In this document: in pieces, positions 1-6,867 of the stretch
Position numbering within the stretch: position 1 is the first letter of the stretch
Layout: every line of letters starts with the position of its first letter
NCBI GenBank assembly: GCA_021826255.1
Contig: JAKBAZ010000067.1
Span: forward strand, 1-7,055
Length of the DNA stretch: 7,055 nucleotides
Reading direction: 5' to 3'
Source of the DNA: Actinomycetes bacterium
GTDB lineage: Bacteria; Actinomycetota; Acidimicrobiia; Acidimicrobiales; RAAP-2
Translations under genes and position numbers: made by a program
Notes under the pieces: model-generated
Seen by the model: only the letters and a program-made list of their open reading frames with translations
The model's database searches: none
Told to the model about the DNA's origin: nothing

Positions 1-1809
1 GTCGTCGGTTTCTAGTCGGCGGGCGACTTCGTCGACGTCGCTCTCGGTTCGTCGTAACGACCCGCTCAGCCAGTCCTCGACCGAGCGCCACGAACGTACT
101 CCCGAGAGGGACGTGGCGATCAGTTCACTCAGGTGGGCGAGGTCCGTGAGGTGGCGTTCGCCACCTGCCGTTCGCGCCACGGTCGCGGTGACGTCACGAC
201 GGAGGAGAAAACGGCTGAGGGCGATGGCGCCGCTTCGCCCCATATCGCGACGCAGGTGCGAGAGCGCGAGAACGAGATTGCCCTGCCAGGCGTCACGAAA
301 CCAGGTCAGGCGAAGAACGTGGGTGAGCCCCACGTCGTTCCCGTCAGCTGCGGCGGCGACAAGTTGCGAGAGCTGAAAACTCGCCTCGGTATCAAACACC
401 GAGTGGGAGCTCTCGGAAACGGCCGCGACACCGCCACGTCGAAGAGCGCGAAGCAGCTGGCGGCACTGGTCGTTGCGTCGACACACGATAGCGATGTCTC
501 GAAGGGACACCCCTGGTTGCTGACGCAAGTGATGAACCACCCGAACAACGTCTCGCTCCACGTCGCCGAGGTCTCCCGTGACAACTCTCAACGTCACCGA
601 ACGCTCGTCACCGGTCGGCGTGACGCGCCGCGGAACTGCGTCGGTGCGCGCTGCCTGGGCGGGTGGGTACTCGGTGTTGGGGTCCACCTCATCGACGCCG
701 ACGTGCAGGTGAGCGCCCCGAAAGACGTCGTTCACACCGGCGACCACCCCCGGGGTCGATCGAAAGTTTTTGCTGAGAGTGATGATGTGGTTGTCCTGTA
801 GTGAGTGGCGAACCGCGAGGTACGTGTCCACTCCGCCCGAGCGGAAACCGTAAATCGCCTGCTTCGGATCGCCCACCATGATGAGTCGAGTATTCGGTGC
901 CCCTCGAAAGATGTCCGACACGATGCGCCACTGAAGCGGATCGGTGTCTTGAAACTCGTCAATCATGACAACGCGGTATCGCGCCCGAAACTCGTCAATA
1001 AGTTGTTCTCCCTCTGGAGAGGAGAGTCGCTCGCCCAGTGATCGAACCACGTCGGAGAAGGTTTGGACGCCCGCTCGGCGCCCGAGTTCGCGAGCCCGAG
1101 TCACGGCCGACTTGGCGAGGTGACTCTGTACCTGGGCTGCAAAATCCTCCGGTGTACGACGTTCGACGGGCTCCAGTACGCGCACGGTGCTCGCCGATGT
1201 GGACTCGCTCCAGCCGGAGTCCTCGAGGGCTCGAGCCACATGGACAATGGCCTCGAGGCGCCCAGCGGCGGACTCCCCCCATACCTCGACCAGCCTCTCG
1301 AACTCGTCAGAGTTCTCGCGAGCCCACTTCGCCACGACTTCGCGAGCGGCCCGCTCGAGGTACGGCGTGATATCCCCCAACCCCTCTCGAACAGAGTCAG
1401 CCCGTTGAGCGGCGAAGGAGTGAAACGTTCGGGTATCCACGTCATCGACGCGCTCGCGCACTGACCGCGCCCGACGAAGATCACGTTCACGCTGTCCCGG
1501 TGATTCCCAGCGATCTCGATAAGGGGCCATCCACGACGGCTCGAAGTCCTCACGATCAAAGACCTCAATCAGTTCGTCAAGCCGACGCCGAATCCGCCCC
1601 TTCAGTTGGCGCGCCGCGTCTCTCGTGAAGGTAACCAGCAGAAGCTCGCGAGGCTCGATGTCCTCCTCGATCATGAACCGCGCACTCAAGTGCGCCAGGG
1701 TCCACGTCTTACCCGAACCCGCGCTCGCTTCGATGAGCAAGGGGTGGGGTACCACGTCCATTCCCTCCACTCGTAGGGGTGAGGCCTCGGGCGAGAACGG
1801 CGAATTCAC
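1..1809 (-). CDS. recB: RecBCD helicase-nuclease subunit RecB, N-terminal part (cut by left edge)
   Basis: This encodes the beta subunit of exonuclease V, the 3'-5' SF1 helicase that unwinds broken DNA ends. Reading the minus strand from the GTG at 1809 gives about 603 codons without a stop, ending at the window edge. Visible motifs are Walker A EASAGSGKT (residues 27-35), motif Ia VTFTRDAARQLKGRI (60-74), Walker B/motif II IDEFQDTDPLQW (283-294), motif III VGDPKQAIYGFRSG (312-325) and motif IV SKNFRS (346-351). The N-terminal PLRVEG...LLIEASAG layout parallels E. coli RecB. Motifs V and VI and the C-terminal nuclease domain would lie beyond the left edge. The start overlaps the recC stop as GTGA, and a second in-frame GTG lies one codon upstream at 1812. 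An in-frame ATG at 1761 has GGAGGGA directly abutting it, and using it would remove the conserved N-terminus. No good Shine-Dalgarno site precedes the GTG, so translation is probably coupled to recC. AddA/UvrD-type helicases share these motifs, but the recC neighbour favours RecB. Confidence 0.95.
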   Translation of the reverse strand, partial: MNSPFSPEASPLRVEGMDVVPHPLLIEASAGSGKTWTLAHLSARFMIEEDIEPRELLLVTFTRDAARQLKGRIRRRLDELIEVFDREDFEPSWMAPYRDRWESPGQRERDLRRARSVRERVDDVDTRTFHSFAAQRADSVREGLGDITPYLERAAREVVAKWARENSDEFERLVEVWGESAAGRLEAIVHVARALEDSGWSESTSASTVRVLEPVERRTPEDFAAQVQSHLAKSAVTRARELGRRAGVQTFSDVVRSLGERLSSPEGEQLIDEFRARYRVVMIDEFQDTDPLQWRIVSDIFRGAPNTRLIMVGDPKQAIYGFRSGGVDTYLAVRHSLQDNHIITLSKNFRSTPGVVAGVNDVFRGAHLHVGVDEVDPNTEYPPAQAARTDAVPRRVTPTGDERSVTLRVVTGDLGDVERDVVRVVHHLRQQPGVSLRDIAIVCRRNDQCRQLLRALRRGGVAAVSESSHSVFDTEASFQLSQLVAAAADGNDVGLTHVLRLTWFRDAWQGNLVLALSHLRRDMGRSGAIALSRFLLRRDVTATVARTAGGERHLTDLAHLSELIATSLSGVRSWRSVEDWLSGSLRRTESDVDEVARRLETDD

Positions 1810-4800
1810 CACGGAACAACGTCCCACCACGGCACTCCCTTGGGAACAGTGGTCCACTTCAGCCGAGTGAGTAGCGACACAAAGGCTGATTGGCGGCGGC
1901 GAACTCGTCCGCCCTCGGCGTCCACGACGTCCGAGTACTCCATCTCACCCACCAACAGATACGAGAAGCCGTCACGAGGTGGAGCATCCTTTGACGCCCA
2001 CCCGGAACTCCACTCTCCGGCCGCTGATGTCAATCCCGATGGAAGAGTGGGCTCTTCCGCGAGTGCCGGGCGAGGGAAAAAATCGGGCAGACGGTCGTAT
2101 CGAGAGTCGTAGAGTGTGATCCATTCGCGGACTGCCTCTTGGGCAACTTCGAGCGAAGGGGGTATTACCCACGTCAAGGTGTGACCCCACGTGGGGCCCT
2201 CCTTGCCCTTTGTTACCTTCGGCGGAGCCCCGAGACAGAGGCCGATCACCGGAGTGGGAACACCCAGTTCCCATGTCAACATGCACGACCAGACCGCCAG
2301 AGATATGACGCCGTCTCCGAGAACTTTTCGGAGGAAGGGTGCGTACGCAAAGGCACCGGACGGGGTTTCCACCAGCCCCAGTTCGCCGCGCACGAGATCA
2401 CGATGGTCCACGCTCACCCGTCCCGCGCGAGCGTGGGGGTGAGGCAACCCCTCGAGCGCGTGGAGCCCGTCCCGGGTGAGTCGCGCGAGACTTCTCGCCC
2501 CCTCGACACGGGCGTGGCGGATGGCGAGATCTCGAAAGGGTTCGACAATGCCCCCCACGGACGTATCCGGCCCCACTAAGTCACGTCCGTGATTCTCCGC
2601 GAGTTCCTGGTCGAACGCCCGTTGCAGGACGACGTGTCGGTCCAAAGGGTCATCGATTAACCACGGCGGAACAGTCCGACGCTTCTCCTTCGACTCAGCG
2701 AGTCGAGCTCCGGCCAGCACGTCTCTGGCGAAGATTCGCTGGGGTGAGCGGAGATAACTGATGAGGTCCTCGAGCACAATGTCGTGGCTCTCGTCAGAAA
2801 CCTCGGAAAACCGGTACTCACTCCACCACCATGTACTCGGGGGCTGGCGCAAGGAACGAGCGATGTCGTGCGCGTCCGTCTGGAATCGATCAGGCTCGGC
2901 AGTGGCGGCGAAGTCGAGACCACTCACGACAGCAGTCGACGAATAGAAGTGCCGCGGATGTTCGACGAGAACTGACGTCGACCGAAGATCCTCCACGAGC
3001 GACGACCACGGCTGGGGACCACCGTCGATGACGCTGCGCGAGGACGTTGTTACGACGAGTCGAGTCGATGTTGACGCCACTAACTCGGCGAGGGCAGTTC
3101 GCAATTCCTCGCGGGAATCGGGGTCGTCTGGACGAGGAGACGTCGTGGCGAGCAGCCCCTCCGACGTCCTCACCGCATTGTCATCCGCACCCACCACTAC
3201 CGTCACGTTGTAAGGAGCCCCCGCCACGCTGAAGGGGTCAACGATGTGAACCCCGCCTCGGTCGTAGAGAGTGCGCCATTGGGCCGAGGTGTCAAACCAT
3301 TCGACCACATCGCGAACTATGGAGAAGGGTACGTCCCCGTCCAGCCACGCCGAGGCCGCTCGTAGCTCTCGAAGCAGACGGTCCGGAGCGTCGTCACGGG
3401 AATCACTGTCGGTGGGAATCCATCTCAACACAGTGATGAGCCATCCCACCCACTCGTCGAGAGAATGACTTCGCGACACGAACTCCGCGTATGTGGCGAG
3501 GGCGTCAAAGAATTCCCGAAGTTGTGCCACTAGTTCGAGGTCGGCCGGCGATCCGAGGGGGTGAAGACCCTCCCACTCACCGGAGCCATCCAAGACACTG
3601 GCCAGAGCGACACGGTCGATCCACCGACTCCACGTCCCGGCGTCGTCGCCGAGTTCGTACACCCCCGTTTCGGCCCGCGTGAGTGAGTCCCAACCCATCG
3701 TCACCCACCCCTCGAGGGCAAGTTGCTCGAGTCGCGCGACGTCGTCGTCGGTAAAGCCCAGACCGCGTCCCAATCGCTGATGGGCGACACAGCCCAGAAC
3801 GTCATCGAGAGTCAAGTCACTCGACACCAGATCAACGAGAGCACGCAAAGCGTCCATCCGCTCACTCCTCGCGTCGGGTCCGCCGTCAGCTCGCTCATAG
3901 GTAATCGACGGAGCGCTCTCGTCTGATGGGCGAAACGTCGTCTCGACGAGAGGACCAAACTTTTGGGAGTCGAGAACCACGACTCGAACCTGCTCGAGAG
4001 AGAGACTGTCGTCGCCGAGTGCGGACCAGACCGCGTCACGGGCCGCATCAACCTCTCGAGACTCTCCCACCGTCGCGTGAACTTCGACACGGGGCGTGCA
4101 CGGGACAGGGCCCACCCATTCACTCTCTTCACTAAGGAGATTCGAACAGCGCACGAGGAAATCTCGACGACGTGTCGCCCACCGCCAGTGAGGTTCGAAA
4201 GTGTGAGGGTGATCTTCAGGCGCGGGATCGAGGAGGTACACCCCGACCTCGACCTCTCGGGCGAGAGTGGATACCACGGACCACCCGAGATCTCCCACCG
4301 GCGAGTCGGGGGCAGCGAAGACGTCGAAGCCGTGCTCCAGTGGTCCCCGAGGTCGACAACGATTGTCCGCGAAGGCCTGGAAGGGTGTCAATAGCCCGAT
4401 CTCGCGCCTCTCGTCGAGAACGTGCCGCTCCTCTTCGCACCCGGGGTAAGCCACCAGGTCGTCGAGAACGTCGCCCCGGTATGCCACCCACGCGGCCAGA
4501 CGTTCACCCCTTCGGCGCGCGCTCGTGACATCGAGGCGCCCCCGTCTGAGTAGTGACAGGCCCAGTGAGCGAGCCGTCCACGCGTCGTACTCGTCGGGGG
4601 AGTCGTAGAGGGCGTGTGCGATGACCCGGGGCCAGTACACGGTGAAGAGTTGGGCGACGACGCCGCTCGAACTACCTCTAGTGGGATCAGCCAAGAATCT
4701 CTCGAGCCAGCCCGACACGGACGATGACGGAACGACAACGGTCTCGCGACTCCACGGGCCTTCGTAGCGACGATGGCGGGCGAAATCCTCGCCCAGAGCA

Positions 4801-4838
4801 CCGAGATGGGCCGCTCTCACGAATCGCCTCAACGCCAC
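1806..4838 (-). CDS. recC: RecBCD subunit RecC (exodeoxyribonuclease V gamma chain)
   Basis: RecC is the non-catalytic scaffold of RecBCD. In E. coli it splits the strands and scans one of them for Chi. The 1010-residue frame is uninterrupted and somewhat shorter than E. coli RecC (about 1120). It shows the family pattern: an N-terminal VVVPSSSVSGWLERFL block (residues 34-49), which matches the usual VPT-G-WL element; a mid-region LTLDDVLGCVAHQRLGRGLGF stretch followed by DDDVARLEQLALEG; and a C-terminal nuclease-like domain opening with SYLRSPQRIFARDVL (694-708). There is no Walker A motif, as expected because the RecC helicase-like domains are inactive. The start is GTG at 4838, and only a weak CGAGTT precedes it, so a nearby alternative start is possible. 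The stop TGA (1808-1806) overlaps the recB start by four bases, indicating one operon with recB. Identification rests on these weakly conserved blocks plus the adjacency to recB, which is the normal order. Confidence 0.9.
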   Translation of the reverse strand: MALRRFVRAAHLGALGEDFARHRRYEGPWSRETVVVPSSSVSGWLERFLADPTRGSSSGVVAQLFTVYWPRVIAHALYDSPDEYDAWTARSLGLSLLRRGRLDVTSARRRGERLAAWVAYRGDVLDDLVAYPGCEEERHVLDERREIGLLTPFQAFADNRCRPRGPLEHGFDVFAAPDSPVGDLGWSVVSTLAREVEVGVYLLDPAPEDHPHTFEPHWRWATRRRDFLVRCSNLLSEESEWVGPVPCTPRVEVHATVGESREVDAARDAVWSALGDDSLSLEQVRVVVLDSQKFGPLVETTFRPSDESAPSITYERADGGPDARSERMDALRALVDLVSSDLTLDDVLGCVAHQRLGRGLGFTDDDVARLEQLALEGWVTMGWDSLTRAETGVYELGDDAGTWSRWIDRVALASVLDGSGEWEGLHPLGSPADLELVAQLREFFDALATYAEFVSRSHSLDEWVGWLITVLRWIPTDSDSRDDAPDRLLRELRAASAWLDGDVPFSIVRDVVEWFDTSAQWRTLYDRGGVHIVDPFSVAGAPYNVTVVVGADDNAVRTSEGLLATTSPRPDDPDSREELRTALAELVASTSTRLVVTTSSRSVIDGGPQPWSSLVEDLRSTSVLVEHPRHFYSSTAVVSGLDFAATAEPDRFQTDAHDIARSLRQPPSTWWWSEYRFSEVSDESHDIVLEDLISYLRSPQRIFARDVLAGARLAESKEKRRTVPPWLIDDPLDRHVVLQRAFDQELAENHGRDLVGPDTSVGGIVEPFRDLAIRHARVEGARSLARLTRDGLHALEGLPHPHARAGRVSVDHRDLVRGELGLVETPSGAFAYAPFLRKVLGDGVISLAVWSCMLTWELGVPTPVIGLCLGAPPKVTKGKEGPTWGHTLTWVIPPSLEVAQEAVREWITLYDSRYDRLPDFFPRPALAEEPTLPSGLTSAAGEWSSGWASKDAPPRDGFSYLLVGEMEYSDVVDAEGGRVRRRQSAFVSLLTRLKWTTVPKGVPWWDVVPW

Positions 4839-4958
4839 AACTCGACACTACTGAGGGGGTCTCACTCTCCCACTGACTAAAAGTCGACTAAGAAGCGCCG
4901 AAAGCCTTGGAAAGACCCGAAAAAGTACCCCTAGCATGACTCCCGAAGGAGTTTGGAG
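4839..4958. promoter_or_regulatory. Divergent intergenic region between recC and the exported-protein gene
   Basis: This 120-bp gap must drive recC leftwards and the exported-protein gene rightwards, unless an upstream signal exists elsewhere. It is richer in A than its surroundings. It contains GACTAA twice, at 4875-4880 and 4886-4891, an 11-base period or about one helical turn. The first copy forms GACT-AAA-AGTC (4875-4885), followed by the perfect palindrome AGTCGACT (4882-4889). For the rightward gene, a poor promoter-like pair is TTGGAA (4907-4912) and TAGCAT (4932-4937) with a long 19-base spacer. I found no convincing sigma-70-like pair for recC. The promoter calls here are weak; the repeats are read directly from the sequence. 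Confidence 0.4.
4945..4951 (+). promoter_or_regulatory. Shine-Dalgarno site of the exported-protein gene
   Basis: GAAGGAG lies seven bases before the ATG at 4959, an ideal spacing. It decides the start: an in-frame TTG at 4953 is only one base from this site and cannot be served by it. Confidence 0.85.
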
Positions 4959-5999
4959 ATGCGTCGGCTACTCATCACGGGTGTACTCGCGGGTGCGACG
5001 TTCGCCGTCGCACCTTCGGCGGGCGCGTCATCCACCATCCCCCTCCAGATTCCCCTCGCCACCGCCGCCCACATTCTCGGGCACAACTGTCACGGTATTC
5101 AACAGCAAGACTTTGCGAGCACCCTCGACTCTGAGGACGGAGCGGTCTTTGGCGCGGTCTACCTCCAGACCACGTGTGTGAAGGGATCCACCTCTCAGGT
5201 CTATCGAACATGGGTGTCGACCCGCTGGTCGTATTCCGGTGGACTCGAGGCCATTGGACCCATGTTCAGCCCCCCTTCGTCCATCACCGTGGCTGCTCTA
5301 CACCGAGACAACTTCGGGAACGTTGTCAGCGACACCCTCACTGGACCAGCCGGTTGCAGCGTCACCAGTGTCGGAACCTGCCACTACCGAGCGTCTCTCC
5401 AATTTTCCGCCATTCCAAAGCCCTCCAATCTGACCGTTCAGCAGTCGGGGGACTCTCTGGTGGCCTCGTGGGCTTCGGAGGATCCGGGAGCCGGGCTCAA
5501 CGTGGTGACCGTCACTACCCCCACCAAGGTCCTGCGACTCACGACCCCCAACGAAAAAGTAGTGATTCCCGGAGTGATTCCGGGTACTCGATACTCAATC
5601 AAGGTGTCGAGTCTTCCCCTGGGTCACCGCGTGGGTGACAGCGAAGGTGAGTCGGATAGCGCCTCCACCGTCATCGTCTCTCAGCCCGCCACCATTGTGG
5701 CGACCCCACCCAGTTCCGCCGCGTCCGACGGCGCCGACAGCCACCTCGCTCGCATTTCATGGTCCGGCGGATCACTCGGAAGTAGTGGCAACGACCTTCA
5801 ACAGGTGAGGTTCTACAGTTCGGCCTCCGCGGTCAGTCCGGTGGCGACCGTCACCGTCGCAGGTACGACTCACGTGTGTCACGCTCCGGCGGCGAGCACT
5901 AATTGGTGGGTGTCGATCCGAACTCACAATCACGCGGGCTGGAGTGCGTGGTCCGGTCGAGTTCACGTCTCCCTCGCGGGTGCCTCCGGAGACCACTAA
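4959..5999 (+). CDS. Exported protein of unknown function: signal peptide, four-cysteine N-terminal domain, two FnIII-like domains
   Basis: I do not recognise a named family. The 346-residue product begins with a typical Sec signal peptide: MRR, then a hydrophobic stretch (LLITGVLAGATFAV), then APSAGA with likely cleavage near residue 23. Residues about 24-150 form a domain with C44, C73, C133 and C141, which could make two disulfides once exported. Two fibronectin-III-like beta-sandwich segments follow, at roughly 154-243 and 250-341. Each has the early strand tryptophan (SLVASW, W171; ARISW, W268) and a late pattern of the type 'G-TRYSIKV' or 'NWWVSIRTHNHAGWSAWS'. A fifth cysteine, C307, has no obvious partner. 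There is no LPXTG motif, C-terminal hydrophobic helix or lipobox, so the protein is probably released or loosely surface-bound. FnIII domains in bacterial exported proteins often serve adhesion or act as spacers in carbohydrate-active enzymes, but no catalytic motif is visible here. The gene stands alone, divergent from recC and convergent with the dioxygenase gene. Confidence 0.88.
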   Translation: MRRLLITGVLAGATFAVAPSAGASSTIPLQIPLATAAHILGHNCHGIQQQDFASTLDSEDGAVFGAVYLQTTCVKGSTSQVYRTWVSTRWSYSGGLEAIGPMFSPPSSITVAALHRDNFGNVVSDTLTGPAGCSVTSVGTCHYRASLQFSAIPKPSNLTVQQSGDSLVASWASEDPGAGLNVVTVTTPTKVLRLTTPNEKVVIPGVIPGTRYSIKVSSLPLGHRVGDSEGESDSASTVIVSQPATIVATPPSSAASDGADSHLARISWSGGSLGSSGNDLQQVRFYSSASAVSPVATVTVAGTTHVCHAPAASTNWWVSIRTHNHAGWSAWSGRVHVSLAGASGDH

Positions 6000-6025
6000 G
6001 AACCCTCAGCGAACGCCCACACGCC

Positions 6026-6799
6026 TTAGGAGACGACGTAGGCGCTCATGGAGAGCGACCCCATGGTGCAACCTTCCACCAACGTGGTGACCGTCGAACT
6101 GTCGTGTGCGGCGAGGCCCGCCAGGTACGCCAGAGGTAAGAAGTGGTCCGGGGTCGGAACGGCGAGTCGGAAGTCGTCACTAGCGACGAGTTCGCCGAGT
6201 TGATCCGGGTGTGACGTCATGACCGAATGGGCGTCGCGGTCGAAACGTTCCGCCCAGTCGAACCCTTGATCCGGAGATCGCCACGCAATAGCTCGCAGGT
6301 TGTGCACGACGTTTCCCGAACCCAAAATCAAGACACCTTCGTCGCGCAAGCTGGATAGCCGAGCCCCGAGATCGAGGTGATAGTCAAGGGGCTTCGAGGC
6401 ATCGATCGCGAGCTGCACTACGGGGACGTCGGCATCGGGGAACATGTGCGCGAGTACTGACCACGTGCCGTGATCGATACCCCACGTCTCATCGTCGAGA
6501 CCCACCCAGACCGGGTCGACAACTTCGGCGACGCGCCGAGCCACCTCGGGGGATCCCTCCACGGGGTAGTCGAATTCAGCGAGTTCTTGGGGAAAACCGT
6601 AAAAGTCGTGAATGACCCTCGGGCGACTCATCGACGTGACCGCCGTGGCATTGATGTACCAGTGAGCCGAGATGGCGAGAATTGCTCTGGGTCGTTCGAG
6701 AGACTGACCAAACTCTCTCCACGAACGGGTGAACCGATTGTCTTCGAGGGTGTTCATGGGACTTCCGTGGCCCACGAAGAGGGCGGGGGTACGTGTCAC
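6026..6799 (-). CDS. ygiD: YgiD/DODA-type class III extradiol ring-cleavage dioxygenase
   Basis: This belongs to the LigB-superfamily DODA group, cytosolic non-heme metal enzymes that open catechol-type rings beside the two hydroxyls. E. coli YgiD acts on L-DOPA at the 4,5 position. The 257-residue length fits the family. Diagnostic blocks are GHGSPMNTLEDN (residues 10-21, H11), ISAHWY (43-48, H46), HDFYGFP (64-70), DDETWGIDHGTWSVL (102-116, H110), GSGNVVHNLR (160-169, H166) and PTPDHFLPL (215-223, H219). By analogy with the family, H11, H46 and H219 are the likely metal ligands, while H110 and H166 are likely catalytic or substrate-contacting residues. The start is GTG at 6799 with AAGGAG five bases upstream. 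The physiological substrate cannot be told from sequence; many relatives are annotated only as aromatic ring-opening dioxygenases. The divergent MarR gene suggests control by a phenolic or similar small molecule. Confidence 0.93.
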   Translation of the reverse strand: MTRTPALFVGHGSPMNTLEDNRFTRSWREFGQSLERPRAILAISAHWYINATAVTSMSRPRVIHDFYGFPQELAEFDYPVEGSPEVARRVAEVVDPVWVGLDDETWGIDHGTWSVLAHMFPDADVPVVQLAIDASKPLDYHLDLGARLSSLRDEGVLILGSGNVVHNLRAIAWRSPDQGFDWAERFDRDAHSVMTSHPDQLGELVASDDFRLAVPTPDHFLPLAYLAGLAAHDSSTVTTLVEGCTMGSLSMSAYVVS

Positions 6800-6804
6800 C
6801 GCTG

Positions 6805-6810
6805 CTCCTT
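6805..6810 (-). promoter_or_regulatory. Shine-Dalgarno site of the dioxygenase gene
   Basis: AAGGAG on the minus strand is separated by five bases from the GTG start at 6799. It supports GTG as the true start, and no in-frame alternative upstream has a comparable site. Confidence 0.85.
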
Positions 6811-6815
6811 ACTAG

Positions 6816-6842
6816 TTGACGTATCCACTATAGCGGATAAAG
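6816..6842 (+). promoter_or_regulatory. Possible promoter of the marR-family gene
   Basis: Plus-strand TTGACG (6816-6821) is a good -35 (five of six). The best -10 in range is GATAAA (6837-6842), four of six, at a short 15-base spacing. Transcription would begin near 6849, about 20 bases before the ATG. It overlaps the opposed dioxygenase promoter and the palindrome. The -10 is weak and the exact box is uncertain. Confidence 0.35.
6822..6839. promoter_or_regulatory. 18-bp palindromic operator, probable MarR-family binding site
   Basis: TATCCACTATAGCGGATA has two 9-base half-sites, TATCCACTA and the inverse of TAGCGGATA, that match at eight of nine positions. It is centred at 6830/6831 in the 68-bp divergent gap. 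MarR dimers typically bind 16-20 bp palindromes in just this position, between their own gene and a divergent target. It covers the dioxygenase -10 and sits in the spacer of the rightward promoter. Assignment to the adjacent regulator is inference. Confidence 0.65.
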
Positions 6843-6854
6843 GTGACACATCAA
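6827..6854 (-). promoter_or_regulatory. Probable sigma-70-type promoter of the dioxygenase gene
   Basis: Minus-strand TTGATG (6854-6849) serves as -35 and TATAGT (6832-6827) as -10, with a 16-base spacer. The -10 matches the consensus at five of six positions and the -35 at four of six. Transcription would begin near 6820, giving a leader of about 20 bases that carries the Shine-Dalgarno site. The -10 box lies at the centre of the 18-bp palindrome, so a protein bound there would block it. Confidence 0.6.
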
Positions 6855-6867
6855 CAAAAAGGGTAAG

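Noticed and set aside
133..801. Plus-strand open frame of 222 codons opposite recB
   Set aside because: It lies wholly antisense to clearly conserved RecB motifs, has no family-like composition, and is explained by GC-rich codon bias of the opposite strand.
1101..1568. Minus-strand 155-codon frame within recB
   Set aside because: It is an out-of-frame shadow: the in-phase recB frame through the same bases is uninterrupted and leads into the helicase motifs.
3963..4394. Plus-strand 143-codon frame antisense to recC
   Set aside because: It has no recognisable domain and no ribosome site, and it is fully covered by the long recC frame.
4953..4961. TTG at 4953 as start of the exported protein
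   Set aside because: It is one base from the GAAGGAG site, whereas the ATG at 4959 has seven-base spacing and gives a cleaner signal peptide.
1222..5249. CTCGAG as a Chi sequence for this RecBCD
   Set aside because: It is a perfect palindrome and so cannot be orientation-dependent as Chi must be; Leu-Glu codon use is a simpler explanation.
5174..5638. Plus-strand 154-codon frame inside the exported-protein gene
   Set aside because: It is an alternative frame of a gene whose signal peptide, Shine-Dalgarno site and FnIII-like pattern fix the true frame.
6011..6047. Hairpin GAACGCC (6011-6017) with GGCGCTC (6041-6047) as a terminator
   Set aside because: The arms are short with a mismatch or wobble pair, the loop is 23 bases, there is no T-run, and one arm lies inside the dioxygenase coding region.
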